Shown: in pieces, positions 1 to 9,976 of the stretch
Position numbering within the stretch: the stretch's first letter is position 1
Layout: each line of letters begins with the position of its first letter
NCBI GenBank assembly: GCA_917880885.1
Contig: OU862933.1
Coordinates: 12,429,679-12,493,678 of the forward strand
From: Limnephilus marmoratus
Taxonomy: Eukaryota > Arthropoda > Insecta > Trichoptera > Limnephilidae
Length of the DNA stretch: 64,000 nt
Direction: 5' to 3'
Translations under genes and position numbers: made by a program
The notes under the pieces: generated by a model
Seen by the model: the letters and a program-made list of their open reading frames with translations, nothing else
Database searches by the model: none
Told to the model about the DNA's origin: nothing

Positions 1-113
1 CGAGAGGCGAAGGGGACCCGGGAGAGGAAGGGGAGGACGAATGGGAAAGGACGCGCAGGGAAAAACAATTTATTTATTAAATGGCATAGCAACGAATGCC
101 GGGTACCAGCTAG
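1..113 (+). mobile_element. 3' end of a non-autonomous Helitron (cut by window edge)
   Basis: The purine-rich stretch followed by ATGGCATAGCAACG and CCAGCTAG matches the 3' portion of the complete element at 4020-4612. It ends CTAG directly before a T, the expected Helitron 3' terminus next to the host T. The 5' part lies outside the window. No coding sequence is visible. Confidence 0.6.
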
Positions 114-1560
114 TAATTTTATAAAACAGAATACCGCTGAACGGTTCTCCAATTTTTTTAAAATAATTATTTTATATTAAATGAAAAAAGTTAAGAAATT
201 ACAACCTTTATAGGGAATGTTATTTGAGGACTTCAACTTTTTGTCTAGGGGGTTTGTGAGAATGGTTTTTTTGGTGTTACTTCTGCTGTCAACTATGCAA
301 GAGCGAGACGGCAGATGCAGAGTATAAAAAGTGATGAATGTTACTGCTCGCTCTCCTTTAGCTCCTACAGCTCTATTAGCTAGCACTTAGCTTTTCAACA
401 CAGACGTGTCTTAATTGTGCAATTATAAATCACACTGGTCCACGCGTGTTATTATTTAAGATCAGTAAAGATCTCATCATCCCCTACACCAAAACACGAG
501 TTTAACAAATATAATTAAAAAATACTCTATAACATTTGATATTATCATTTACAATATTTCCAATTTTATAACATTAGAATTTGATGATACGGATGATCGT
601 ACATAAATATGCTCTTGTTATTACGATAATATTCAGGGTTAAACAAGACAAAAGCCTATTTCTCAGTGACGTTTGACTGGACTATCGGAATCGAAAGGTT
701 CCATGGCAACTCAACAAAGTGGCTGGTATCTCTTGAAGTCATTAAAATTGATGACAAAAATGCCCATAACCTAAACTAACGTAACCAATTTAACATACTT
801 TTTTTAATTCTATTTCCAAGACTTTTAATAATTTTTCAAAGGAGTGATGAAGAGCCACTTTGTTAAGTCCTCCGGTCTCTACCTAAACGATTGAAAAATT
901 TAAGGAAAATATTTTTTTTTATCGTTACACATTTTACGATGGCGAATCCTTTTTAAGGTTGATATCACCGTGTAAATTTGATGTAGGTCACAACCGTAGT
1001 AATTAAATTTCGGTGCATTGCCTTTGTTACCAACACTCTCTTGCATTCTGTTTAGAGATAGCAACGATTGACCCACATTATCACATGCAAAAACCTTTTT
1101 AATTTTTTTCCAATAAATAGAGAAGCAACAGTAGCAATCAATCAATTGTCGGACGACATTTGTGAAGTCTGTGACGTCTGTGTTTCATTTGCAAATCCTT
1201 ACCCAAGGTACCCTCGAGAGGAAGCCGGCAATTTACAGTCGAAAGTCCCTGGCGTGGGGGTCCAGTACACAACTAACTAAATAATAATGTAGTAAAATGG
1301 TTGCAAAAATTATAAGAAGCCGAAAAAAAAATGGAGATTGATTAAAAGAAAAGTTTATGCGATTTGAAAGTTTAGTGATCCATTCTGAGAAAAATAAACA
1401 CGAAACGGTCAAAAAGCATTGCAATTGTATTGTTTGTTCAATCGTTTGCTTATAAACAAATAAACAAACTACTTGACAATATTATCACATAAGAAACTTA
1501 CGGCTAATCGACCACCATAACACGGGCATCAGCATAGCTTGGTGATCGAAAAATCCACTA
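114..1560. other. AT-rich stretch with no recognised gene
   Basis: The open frames here are short and show no family I recognise. A weak inverted match (CAACAAAGTGGCT near 712 and AGCCACTTTGTTA near 853) is the only structure seen. Probably old intergenic or repeat-derived DNA. Confidence 0.5.
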
Positions 1561-1564
1561 ATTA

Positions 1565-1965
1565 ATGTAACCGTAAAATTTTATGTAATGAACAAAAAAA
1601 AATTAAAAAAAATATAAGGCTTAATGATTTCGAAAAAAAAATGTTGGACAGTTTTTATTAAGTAATCTCATTTCTGCAACATGCAATTATCATTTGCAAG
1701 AATAGTAGTAATAATTATTAATTTAATTTTTTGTATTTCTTGTGCACTGACTATGTAACAATTTCTAGACATTTTTGTTTTGAAAAGTTTTAATTTTCGA
1801 TGTACATTTGTTACTTTAATTTAAAATTTTTTGATGTAACCATAAAATTTTATGCAATGAACAAAAAAATTTAAAAAATATAAGGCTTAAATGATTTCGA
1901 AAAAAAATTTAAATTAAAGTAACAAATGTACATCGAAAATTAAAACTTTTCAAAACAAAAATATT
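1565..1965. repeat. Composite direct plus inverted repeat
   Basis: A segment of about 75 bp starting ATGTAACCGTAAAATTTTAT recurs as a direct copy at 1834-1907. The segment 1771-1831 recurs inverted at 1901-1965, sharing the word GTTACTTTAATTTAAA. The two repeats interlock, so the locus could fold into a hairpin of about 60 bp. It looks like a rearranged small DNA transposon, but no terminal repeat or target duplication was identified. Confidence 0.6.
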
Positions 1966-2039
1966 AATTTAATCCCTAATTATTGACCTTCTTGGTATAT
2001 GTTATTCCATTTTTTTAATCTATTATCAAAAATGATCAC

Positions 2040-2433
2040 ACAAGGCCCTGAGGTAAATAATTCCCCTAAGGGCCTTCGTCGTCTTTGAGAATGCTGTGTG
2101 GAAGGTATTTTTAAGAAAAGTAAGGAGAGGAAGTGGGAAGGAATAAGGGTAGAGGGGTAGGTAGGAATCTGGTGTCGGTGTATCCAAGAGTGACGGACGT
2201 ATGAATCTATCCTTACCACTGCGGTGCAAAGCAATGACCCGAGAGAGTCCTGCTGGAGAGGTCAAAAGATCTCCCTCAACCAGTCTCTTCCGATCCGGCC
2301 TGATCCGCATCCGCCGCCAAGATCCGGAAAAAAACCTCACCCCACGAATCCGGGTGCCCCTGCTAAGTCACCAAACGTAGCGAACTACTTGGGGTGACCT
2401 TGGGCGGCGGTACCCATACCCGCCTCCAAAATT
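2040..2433 (-). mobile_element. GAGGCGGG retroposon family, copy 1
   Basis: On the minus strand this reads from a GGAGGCGGGTATGGGTACCG start, through GGTTCGCTACGTTTGGTGA, to a GGCCCTTA/GGGCC palindrome near its 3' end. Seven further copies occur in the window. The 3' tail is degraded here. The family resembles a SINE or a LINE 3' fragment because other copies end in oligo(A). No protein is encoded, and short open frames across it are coincidental. Confidence 0.65.
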
Positions 2434-3426
2434 GAAAAATATCGGATGATCGGAAATAATAATATTTCTCGTTGCTCCGTAAAGTAACGTTTAAACTTTC
2501 TCCTCACATTCGTCTGGGTCCTAATAAAGAAAAGACGTATTAATCCGGCGTAGACTTATCCGGCGGAAATGAAGCCAACGTGTCTACGGAGGTACCGGAA
2601 GAAGCGCGTGTTTTGGCTGGAAAGCTGCCTCGACCTTTCGGAAGGTTCGTCCCTACAATACTACCTATGTATGTAATACGTAGGAGTCAGTCAGGTCGTG
2701 GCTCGGTACGGTGCTGAAGAATGTTATGCTACCGTCCGCCTTAAATATTGTTATGCTTATAGATGTAATGACATATTGTTATGTGTTTGTGTTATATGAT
2801 TAAAGGGAAATGTAATAATGACCTTTGTCGGGCTCGGGTGTAATCTGCAAGTCAACTTTGATTTCCTCTCAGGAAATCTTGGACGCCAAACCCAGTCTAA
2901 TGTCTGAGTATGTCAACAAGCGGAGAACACGATACTCATTTCACAGAGTGTGGGCCATTTGTTTTCATAGCATTCCTGAAAAGGCTGCACAAGGAATCTA
3001 CATAATAAAACAAAGAGTAGAGTATAAAATCGGTACACTGTATTGATTTCATAAGACATAATAAAATAAATTGTATGGACTCACCCCCGGGACCAATATC
3101 GCAATTTATGCTATTCCTAGCTACACTAATTAAATTTACTGCCGCCGAACTCCCGATGTCGTGAGAACCAGCACCACCTCCTGGTGGCAAGGGTGGTCCC
3201 AACCTCTGCGGCTCAGCTTGGACCTGCGACCTCCCCAGCAGTCGCATGGAAGGGATGATAGACCTGGATCCTCAGAGAAAGGGAGGAGCACCCAAACTCT
3301 CCTCCAAATTGCAAAGGGAAGGCTCGTCAGCAATCGAGGCGGAGTATCGTTCAACACTGCGGTATTCTCGGGTTTGTTCCATAAATAAACCCCCGGTGGG
3401 AATTCGATAGTTGCCCTGCATACAAT
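2434..3426. other. Unassigned stretch, moderately GC-rich in part
   Basis: No gene recognised. Two moderately GC-rich parts (about 2540-2730 and 3140-3420) have overlapping short open frames on both strands but no recognisable domain. These parts could be old repeat fragments. Confidence 0.4.
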
Positions 3427-3721
3427 CACGGGCGCGGCGAGCTACTATTTAAACCGATGACTCGGATAATGAGGTACAATAGTCTTTTCACTCGAACATC
3501 GCCAATTAACTCGTGGTCACTGGGACCCTTCGAAACTCACATTTTACGTGAATAAATCTTCGGTTAGTTGCACTGCGCATCATGACAGGCGTGGCGGGTT
3601 ATTATATCAACCGATGTCTCGGATAAAGAGGTACATTAATCGTAACACTCGAACATCGCCATTAAACTCGTGGTCACTTTGGGACCCGCGCGAAAACTCA
3701 CATTTTACGCGAATAAATCTT
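3427..3721. repeat. Diverged tandem duplication, unit about 140 bp
   Basis: Units at about 3427-3571 and 3584-3721 share, in order, ACCGATG, CTCGGATAA, GAGGTACA, CTCGAACATCGCCA, AACTCGTGGTCACT, GGGACCC, ACTCACATTTTACG and GAATAAATCTT. Several substitutions and small indels separate them, so the duplication is old. No coding potential is apparent. Confidence 0.7.
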
Positions 3722-4019
3722 TGAAATTTATATTTTAAAAAAACACAACGTGTTTCCTTCCCCCGTATGCAGATGCCCAAAACTTGGATTTCAATCACAT
3801 CGTATTAAAACTTAAAAATTAAGTGACCGTTGTTTTCACGGCGTACCGCACATATCGCCGTCAAAACCAGAGTCCGGAAACGGAAAAACCCAAAACGCCG
3901 CCTACCGACACGTTGAACGAAACTCCCCTAGCTTTACCAACCTAACCAATTAAAATGCATTTAAAAAAAATAGTACCTAACTTACGATAAATACAATCGC
4001 TTCATAACAATATCTATAA
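3722..4019. other. AT-rich spacer, nothing recognised
   Basis: No gene, repeat match or RNA structure was recognised between the tandem duplication and the Helitron start. Confidence 0.5.
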
Positions 4020-4612
4020 TCTATAATATAAAAATGAATCGCTGAATGTGTTGCTAAGCGCATAACTTTCGAACGAATGCACCAAATTGGATAATTCTTT
4101 TTTTGTGTGTTCGTTATTGTCAGGACAAGGTTTTTATGAAACTTTATGTTTATTTATTTGGGAGATTAACAGTTTACATTAATAATTGAGTACAATAATT
4201 GAACCATTTACAGGTTTCCACATGGGTATTGAATACAAGTAGTGTAGTGATTCCAGAGATATTTACTAATAAAAAAAAATTACACTTCAAGAGACGAGTT
4301 ATTTAGGTGGGAATAGGAAGGGGATAGGATGGGGGGGAGCTCTGGCATTATGAAATTTTTATTAAAAAATTGCTATTGGTGGCGGGGGCAGGGGGGAGGG
4401 GGACCTTAGAGGGGGAAGGAAACTCGGGAGGGGGGTTCGCGGGACGGGGGAAGGGGGGGAGTGGAGTGGGGAGAGGGAAGGTGGAGGTGACAGAGTGGGA
4501 ACGGGAGAAAAAAAGGGGAGGCGGAAGGGGAACGGGACGAATGGGAAAGGACACTCAGGGAGAAAAATTTTCTTTATTAAATGGCATAGCAACGCATGCC
4601 GGGACCAGCTAG
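4020..4612 (+). mobile_element. Non-autonomous Helitron, apparently complete (593 bp)
   Basis: The element begins TC (TCTATAATATAAAAATGAAT) after a host A and ends CCAGCTAG before a host T. This is the A|TC...CTAG|T layout of rolling-circle Helitrons. The interior has a long purine-rich block (about 4310-4560) and no Rep/helicase gene, so it would depend on an autonomous partner. Related 3' ends lie at 1-113 and 9681-9976. Confidence 0.65.
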
Positions 4613-4625
4613 TTAATTATATTTT

Positions 4626-4725
4626 TTGGAATAACAATGAGTAAGACCTCAAATTGAATTTTATCATTGACAAAAATATTAGCGACTCTTTCGAAAATTT
4701 GAAACAGAAAAAACAGAAAACATAC
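4626..4725 (-). mobile_element. 3' fragment of tRNA-derived SINE (family S1)
   Basis: Resembles the tail part of the SINE copies at 5880-6110 and 6880-7065: on the minus strand a stretch related to TCTGTTTCAAATTTTCG, then TCGCTAATATT and a poly-purine tail. The tRNA-like head is missing. Confidence 0.4.
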
Positions 4726-4817
4726 GATCGCATCTATTAAATGGTTCCATGACAGTTGATCCCCCGACAGTTGCCCCCCGGCATATGTATAAACAATATG
4801 CAGACGGTTTCGGGAAA

Positions 4818-5020
4818 ATGCGGTATACCTCCAGATTTCCAGAGTACAGATACTCTCAGTCTCGCCCTCGTGTAAGACCATCATTCAGAATTGGAACGTC
4901 GCTTGAAATGGCTTTACCAATGTTTGGTCACCAGATCCGAATATCCATGTAATTCTTCACCTTCCTCTTCCCCATCTCCTTCCCCTCCCTATCACATTCA
5001 ACATACCCCAATTTTTGTAA
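4818..5020 (+). mobile_element. SINE family S2, headless fragment
   Basis: Shares the body seen at 29690-29900: GTGTAAGACCA, CATTCAGAATTG, ATGGCTTTA and a CTTCCTCTTCCCCA pyrimidine block followed by CATACCCCAATT. The tRNA-like head present at 29600 is absent. Substitutions are scattered, so this is an old insertion. Confidence 0.6.
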
Positions 5021-5045
5021 TCATTAACGCCCTTATGGGCTTTTA

Positions 5046-5879
5046 AATACATTTACATTTTTTTATGTTTTAGTGCATACAGGTGTGTTAAGATGATAAA
5101 GAAAACATAAATAGGTTATACACATGGTATATAGAAGTAAAGATGGTAGGTAAAAAGTATAGCATTTTACAAAAGAGAGACGGAAATAATCAATTTTAGA
5201 GCCGCAGATAGCTGCAGATAAAATGTATGTAACAAATAATAATAATGTGTGGGTTCTTAATATCGGTATATATAATTTCTATGTTTTAAGTACATTTTGA
5301 AGTTGATTTAAAACAAAAATACACACTACCGACCTGCACCGCACCAAAATTAATATTCAAAGCGATTCCATTTTGATATAATACTCTATCGTCAGAATTT
5401 CTGCTTAAAGAATTCAATTCCAAAAGACAAAATATGTTATACTGCTACCATGGAACATTTCAGGTTTAAACAAATAATGTCAGATAGTTTGGTATACTAT
5501 CACGGAGAGGAAAAATGAGTTCTATAATATAATATAACAGAGTATCTAATTATAATCAAATTATAAATCAAAATGTAAGTCGTTAAAGTAATTTTGTTAT
5601 TTTTATTACAACTATAAACACGAACAGTTTTTGTAAAGTATGTTTATAAATTTTACATTACTAACCTTTATTACGCCCTACATGGTAGGTGTTTTTCGGA
5701 ACATAACTATGTGGGTTTACGATAAACTGTGCACAGAAGATTTCAAACTGGGGATTTATAGTTCAATTGTAAATATTCTAATATGCTGAATTTAAATTTG
5801 GACACTGACTGATGATGCGAACGAAATAAGGATAAAAATAAGGATGCCATAGTAACAAAAGTATTTTCTTTTTTTATTT
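5046..5879. other. AT-rich stretch with no recognised gene
   Basis: Only short open frames and simple AT-rich sequence were seen. No conserved motif or repeat match found by eye. Confidence 0.5.
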
Positions 5880-6110
5880 AATTACCTAAATGAAGACAAT
5901 ATTAGCGAAACTCAATCGAAAATCTGAGACAGAAAAATCAGAAAAGATATTGGCTCCGCTGGGACTCGAACCCAAGACCCTTTGCTTACATGGCAAGAGC
6001 TCTACCGATTCAGCTACGGAACCCATATGAAATTCGGTCACTTTTAACCGTATCATACTTCGACTAAGAACTACCAACATTATCTTCATTTTCTTAACGC
6101 ACATATTATT
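5880..6110 (-). mobile_element. tRNA-derived SINE (family S1), with head
   Basis: On the minus strand the element has a leader (GTAGTTCTTAGTCGAAGTAT), a tRNA-like head at 5952-6023, a body (TTTCTGATTTTTCTGTCTCAG...) and an A-rich tail ending near 5870. The head carries a pol III A-box-like TAGCTGAATCGGTAGAGC and B-box-like GGGTTCGAGTCCC. Its acceptor halves GGTTCCG and CGGAGCC pair with one wobble. The anticodon loop CATGTAA lacks the usual U33, so this is a SINE head, not a functional tRNA. Confidence 0.65.
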
Positions 6111-6434
6111 GGCTGCTGTCGCAAGATTCAATTCGAACTAAATGCAATCTAGAGAGTGTCTGAATAATTTATTTATCCATTTTATTTTTAATACGTGACA
6201 TCTATTGACTTTTTCTGCAAGTCTAGGATGAATATTTATTTATTTTTTTTTTTAAACTTCATGAGTAAAATCTCAAATTATAATATTTAATTAAATGAAG
6301 ACAATATTAGCGAAACTCAATCGAAAATCTGAGACAGAAAAATCAGAAATGACCAGACACTATCTAGATTGCATTTAGTTCGAGTTGAATCTTGCAATCA
6401 TATATAAAGATAGCAGCCAATAATATGTGCGTAT
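6093..6434. repeat. Inverted repeat flanking a SINE tail
   Basis: The arm 6093-6161 (CACATATTATTGGCTGCTGT... AACTAAATGCAATCTAGA) recurs inverted at 6352-6434, with a short extra stretch in the right arm. The space between holds another S1 SINE tail (6256-6350, minus). The arrangement suggests an inverted duplication of the SINE flank. Confidence 0.65.
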
Positions 6435-6639
6435 AAAGTTTAAAAAATGCGCATAAAGTTTAAAAAAAATTTAAAATAAAAAGTATTTTCATTCAAATGC
6501 ATCAAGGAAAAACCACTTGTACATACACTGTACATACCATCGTATAAGTACAAAAAAATGATACTTTATCCTTACCAACTTATTATTAAAGGTAATTTAA
6601 GGAAAAAATTAACAAAAAAATATAATTTTATAGTAATTA

Positions 6640-6830
6640 TATTTTCGGGGGGCCAACTGCCTGGAGATCAACGTCAGATCACCCTAGAAAATTAACCCTT
6701 GTTCTTTAGCCTTGCTTGGGCTCTGATCTAACAACTGAGCTAATTCGACTCTATCACCTTCGGTCATGGATAACTATATCATATCTCAACTAAGAACTAC
6801 CATCAATTTCGAAAAATGCGTAAAAGAAAA
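6640..6830 (-). mobile_element. Decayed tRNA-derived SINE (S1-like)
   Basis: The minus strand reads TTAGCTCAGTTGTTAGATCAG, an A-box-like tRNA D-arm. It is preceded on that strand by the GGTAGTTCTTAGTTGAGATATG leader also seen in the other S1 copies. The T-arm region is poorly preserved. Confidence 0.45.
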
Positions 6831-6879
6831 TGAAGATAATGTTGTCAGTTCTTTGTTCATTTTCTTATTGCGTTTTTCC

Positions 6880-7065
6880 AAAATGAGGATAATGTTGGTA
6901 GTTCTTAGTCGAAGTATGACACAGCTAAATAGGACTGACTGGAATTGGGTCGAAATACCTCAGTGGTTAGAGCAGAGTCCCGGCAAGGCTAAGGTCCTGC
7001 GTTTATTTTCCAGATATGGCGGTTTTCTGATTTTTCTGTTTCAAATTTTCGTTTGAGAGTAACTA
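6880..7065 (+). mobile_element. tRNA-derived SINE (family S1), plus-strand copy
   Basis: The leader AATGTTGGTAGTTCTTAGTC is followed by a tRNA-like segment (ACCTCAGTGGTTAGAGCAG) and the S1 body GGTTTTCTGATTTTTCTGTTTC ending near ACTAATATTGTCATC. It lies head to head with the copy at 6640-6830. Confidence 0.55.
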
Positions 7066-7263
7066 ATATTGTCATCAATGATTAAAGTGTACTTATTGGT
7101 TGAATAAAATCAACTTAAATAGTAGTAATAGTTTTTTTTTGTAATATTAGGTCCTTAGATTTAAAATTGGCTTTTTGTACGGGAGGAACATAAAGTCGAT
7201 TTTTTTTAAATACAATATATTTATATTGAATAACAGATCACTTTGTATAAACCACTATATTAT

Positions 7264-7315
7264 AAACAATATCTACATGTTTCGATAACAATGTTATCTT
7301 CATCAGGATATGTTA
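7264..7315 (-). ncRNA. Hammerhead-ribozyme-like motif, PLE-A left arm
   Basis: On the minus strand CTGATGA is followed, after one extra A, by a perfect stem GATAAC-ATT-GTTATC and then GAAA. CATG (a self-complementary stem III) and GTA follow. Outer strands AACATATC and GATATTGTT pair as stem I with one bulge. This is the layout of type I hammerheads reported in Penelope terminal repeats. The extra A between core and stem II departs from the strict consensus, so self-cleavage is unproven. Confidence 0.55.
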
Positions 7316-7599
7316 ATATAAAGAAAAATAAATGACAAACAAGTATAGACAAATTAGAATAAACTATAACATAGACAAAATAATAAAAAGTAGAGGTTAT
7401 TAATTACTTACAAATCATAAAAATAGTTACAATAATACAAAATTAAATATAAAAATTATTTAAGGAAAAATAAAATTGCATTTAGATAATAAAAAACTTT
7501 TAAGAACAAATAATTAAAATAATTAGTCTAAATCAAAAAATCAATAATTATAATTAATTGTAGATATTAATAAGAAAATAAATTTAAAATATGGCTATT

Positions 7600-7824
7600 T
7601 TAAAAAAATGTTTGGTTATTTATAATATTTAATTTACTATTAATGCTTTTTCTAATTTCTAAAATTTCTAAATTATCCAATTGTATGCCCGTAGTGTTAG
7701 TATGTAAAATTTTAAGACCTGTATTAATATCAAAAGAATGGCTTGTTTCCAAAATATGGTTGGCAAATTCAGAATTATTATTATTATTTAAACTTAAAAT
7801 TTTACATACTAACACTACGGGCAT
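7600..7824 (-). pseudogene. PLE GIY-YIG endonuclease, C-terminal fragment
   Basis: The translated minus strand contains SEFANHILETSHSFDINTG, ILHTN and NLEILEIRKSINSK. This parallels the end of the better preserved frame at 46951-47304 (SEFADHLLKYDHSFDINSG, NLEILEIRKNVNSK). The GIY-YIG catalytic start is absent: the inverted right arm replaces it after about 75 bp. In intact PLEs this domain nicks target DNA beside the reverse transcriptase. Here it is a non-functional remnant. Confidence 0.65.
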
Positions 7825-8156
7825 ACAATTGGATAATTTAGAAAGTTTAGAAATTATAAATAACCAAACATTTTTTTTAAATAGCCATATTTTAAATTTA
7901 TTTTCTTATTAATACTTACAATTAATTATTATTATTGATTTTTTGATTTAGACTATTTATTTTAATTATTTGTTCTTAAAAGTTTTTTATTATCTAAATG
8001 CAATTTTATTTTTCCTTAAATAATTTTTATATTTAATTTTGTATAACTATTTTTATGATTTGTAAGTAATTAATCACCTCTACTTTTTAATATTTTGTCT
8101 ATGTTACAGTTTATTCTAATTTGTCTATAATTGTTTGTCATTTATTTTTCTTTATA

Positions 8157-8210
8157 TTAACATATCCTGATGAAGATAACATTGTTATCGAAACATGTAG
8201 ATATTGTTTA
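8157..8210 (+). ncRNA. Hammerhead-ribozyme-like motif, PLE-A right arm
   Basis: Mirror copy of the motif at 7264-7315. CTGATGA is at 8167-8173, stem II pairs 8175-8180 with 8184-8189, and GAAA is at 8190-8193. CATGTA follows, with predicted cleavage after 8199. Stem I pairs AACATATC (8159-8166) with GATATTGTT. An extra A at 8174 separates core and stem II. Both arms keep every paired base, as expected from a copying event that made the palindrome. Confidence 0.55.
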
Positions 8211-8260
8211 TAATATAGTGGTTTATACAAAGTGATCTGTTATTCATTATATAATTAATG

Positions 8261-8295
8261 ATGCCACAAAGTAATTTTGCGAAGGTTGAAGAAAT
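8261..8295 (+). pseudogene. PLE-A ORF start, truncated
   Basis: An ATG (8261) right after the terminal segment begins MPQSNFAKVEE. Related starts follow the other PLE termini at 47836 (MTSQSNNLLEE) and 63573 (MVPQNKFAVFEE). The shared pattern suggests this is the N-terminus of the element's own protein. It is cut off at the target duplication 8296-8306. Confidence 0.5.
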
Positions 8296-8308
8296 AATAT
8301 ATTTATTT

Positions 8309-8926
8309 AATCAAAGTATGTACCATTGCTATCTATGAACTTTTGCCATCTCATAGGTAGTTCATCGATCCCTTTACAAAAAAACCATTCAGACGGGAAT
8401 CAATAAAATCTTTGAAGGCGGTTTGGGCTGCCCCATCGGAGTTGAGTTATTTCCCTTGCAAGAAGTTATCCAAATTTCGAAAAAAATGGTAATCTGTTGG
8501 GGCAAGGTCCGAAGAGTACGGTGGATGTTTTAGACATTCCAATTGAAGCTCCTCTAATTTGGTAGCCGTCTGTTGTGCAGTGTGTGGTCTAGCGGTCAAC
8601 GCGCGTTTGTTGATTTGCTTCAAGTGGATTAAAACAGTTTTATCACTAACACCGCAGCCTGCAGCTAACTCGGACGTGGTTTGCGATGGATCCGCTTCCA
8701 CAATAGCCTTCAATTCTTCATTATCAACTTTGGTCTCCGGCCGTCCACGGGGCTTGTTCTGCAGGTCGAAATTTCCAGAACGAAAACGTTGGAACCAAAA
8801 ACGCACTGTGTTTTCTTTTGCGGCACCGTCGCCATACACATCATTAATCCTTCGAGCCGTTTCTGCAGCACTGGTGCCACGGTGGTACTCGTACTCGTAA
8901 ATAACGCGATATTTCAAGTTTTCCAT
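8309..8926 (-). pseudogene. Mariner transposase, internally deleted and frameshifted
   Basis: The protein starts MENLKYRVIYEYEYHRGTSA. It keeps two N-terminal helix-turn-helix regions (residues about 5-50 and 65-110 from this Met) joined by a GRPETKV linker. It then jumps from the second helix-turn-helix straight to ARPHTA and HPPYSSDLAPTDYHFF near the C-terminus. The central block with the first catalytic Asp, and the Asp before ARPH, is missing, leaving only the DLAPTDY region. The frame breaks near 8447, after which a diverged C-terminus runs on in another frame to about 8309. It could bind DNA at most. Confidence 0.8.
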
Positions 8927-9162
8927 TTTGTAAACTAAGTGACGCAAAGAAAAAAAACAAATAAGGAAAAAACATATGAATTATAATTTTTGAACCACAA
9001 ATACATGAGTAAATAGCTGTGTAAATTTGAATTTGGAATTCCTAACCAAAGAGAAGATATTTGAGATCTAAGTTTCCAGTACGGCAAAACGCCAATTTCA
9101 TATGTAAGGACCTAATAATAAGACCGGTGCAGGCCTTATTACGGCACAAAATATTGATTTAC

Positions 9163-9592
9163 CTTTTTTTACATTAGCTCCACACAGGAGGCCCTGAGGA
9201 AAATAATTCCTCTCAGGGGATGCTGTGTGGAGGGTGTGTTTAAGGAAAGGAAGAAGGGGAAGTTCTGGGAAGCAAAAGGTGTGAGGGGTGGGTAGGAATC
9301 TGGGGGTCAATGTGTCCAGGAGTGACGGATGTACATAATTCATACCTTCAACTGCGGTGCAAGGCGATGGGTCGAGGTATTCTCGCTGGAGAAGTCAAAG
9401 ACCTCCTCATCCAATTTCTCTCGATCCGGCCCGCCACGCAGCAAGTGGGCAGACACATTGGCCGCTCAGACCTTGACAAACCTCACCCCGTGAACCTGGG
9501 CAACCCTGCTAAGTCAACAAACGTAGCGGACCACTTGGGGTGACCTAAGGCAGAGGTGTTGGTTATCCAAGCACAAACCCGCCTCCCAAAAT
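9163..9592 (-). mobile_element. GAGGCGGG retroposon family, copy 2
   Basis: Minus-strand copy. The 5' end is GGGAGGCGGGTTTGTG (near 9585) and the middle carries GTCCGCTACGTTTGTTGA. The 3' hairpin (CCCTGAGAGGAATT/ATTTTCCTCAGGGCC) is near 9190-9220, and a T run at 9163-9170 is the oligo(A) tail. It lies 47 bp outside the mariner right end and was probably inserted independently. Confidence 0.7.
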
Positions 9593-9680
9593 GAAATATA
9601 TATCTGAATCTGAGTATAAAAGGAAAGTAGAACGTGAACACAATTCCAGGTTCACAGAGAATAAAGACATGTACAAAAAT

Positions 9681-9976
9681 CCTTATATATAAAAATCAAT
9701 ATATGTTTCTGTATATGAAAAAGTTTGTAAAAAAAAATTGCAATGGGTGGCCTGCAAGCTGTTAAATCTGAGGGAACCGAGAGTGAATAGAGGGGATCGT
9801 GGGAAGAGGCTTCACGAGAGAGGGAAGGCGGGGAAGGTTTAGGGGGAATGCATGAGGGGAAGGGGACATGGGAGGGGAAGAGGAGGCGAAAGGGGAACGG
9901 GACGAATGGGAAAAGACACGCAGGTAGAAACAATTTCTTTATTAGTGGCATTACAACGCTTGCCGGGAACCCGCTA
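9681..9976 (+). mobile_element. Diverged Helitron (4020 family)
   Basis: Begins TATATAAAAATCAATATATG and carries the AAAATTGCAATGGGTGG and purine-rich blocks. It ends GGCATTACAACGCTTGCCGGG AACCCGCTAA, matching the family 3' end with CTAA in place of CTAG. No target-site check is possible because the ends have drifted. Confidence 0.5.

Larger units (their letters stand above)
7225..8295. mobile_element. Penelope-like element (PLE-A) with inverted arms
   Basis: Two inverted arms (about 7226-7717 and 7793-8247) enclose a 75-bp spacer. The minus strand across the left arm and spacer encodes the C-terminal end of a GIY-YIG-type domain (see 7600-7824). The plus strand after the right arm starts a short frame MPQSNFAKVEE at 8261, similar to frame starts at 47836 and 63573. 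The 11-bp AATATATTTAT occurs on both sides (7214-7224 and 8296-8306), a convincing target duplication that places the insertion inside the mariner. Inverted terminal segments and variable truncation are typical of Penelope elements. Confidence 0.75.
7147..9115 (-). mobile_element. Mariner-family transposon, broken, with nested PLE
   Basis: Terminal inverted repeats are recognisable: the left end reads TTAGGTCCTTAGATTTAAAA and the right end, complemented, reads TTAGGTCCTTACATATGAAA. Both are flanked by TA (7145-7146 and 9116-9117), the mariner target duplication. The left end is cut off from the transposase part by a PLE at 7225-8295. Without it the mariner is about 890 bp, shorter than the usual 1.2-1.3 kb because of a deletion in the gene. 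Confidence 0.8.

Noticed and set aside
2026..2340. Open frame of about 104 codons on the minus strand
   Set aside because: It lies wholly inside a GAGGCGGG repeat copy; other copies do not keep the frame.
3427..3721. Long terminal repeats of an LTR retrotransposon
   Set aside because: The two ~140-bp units are directly adjacent with no internal region, primer-binding site or TG...CA ends.
4348..4612. Proline/serine- or glycine-rich open frames on both strands
   Set aside because: They come from the purine-rich low-complexity block of a non-autonomous Helitron, not from a gene.
5952..6023. Possible functional tRNA (Thr-like, TGT) on the minus strand
   Set aside because: The anticodon loop lacks U33, stems have mismatches and the segment continues into a SINE body with tail; it is a SINE head.
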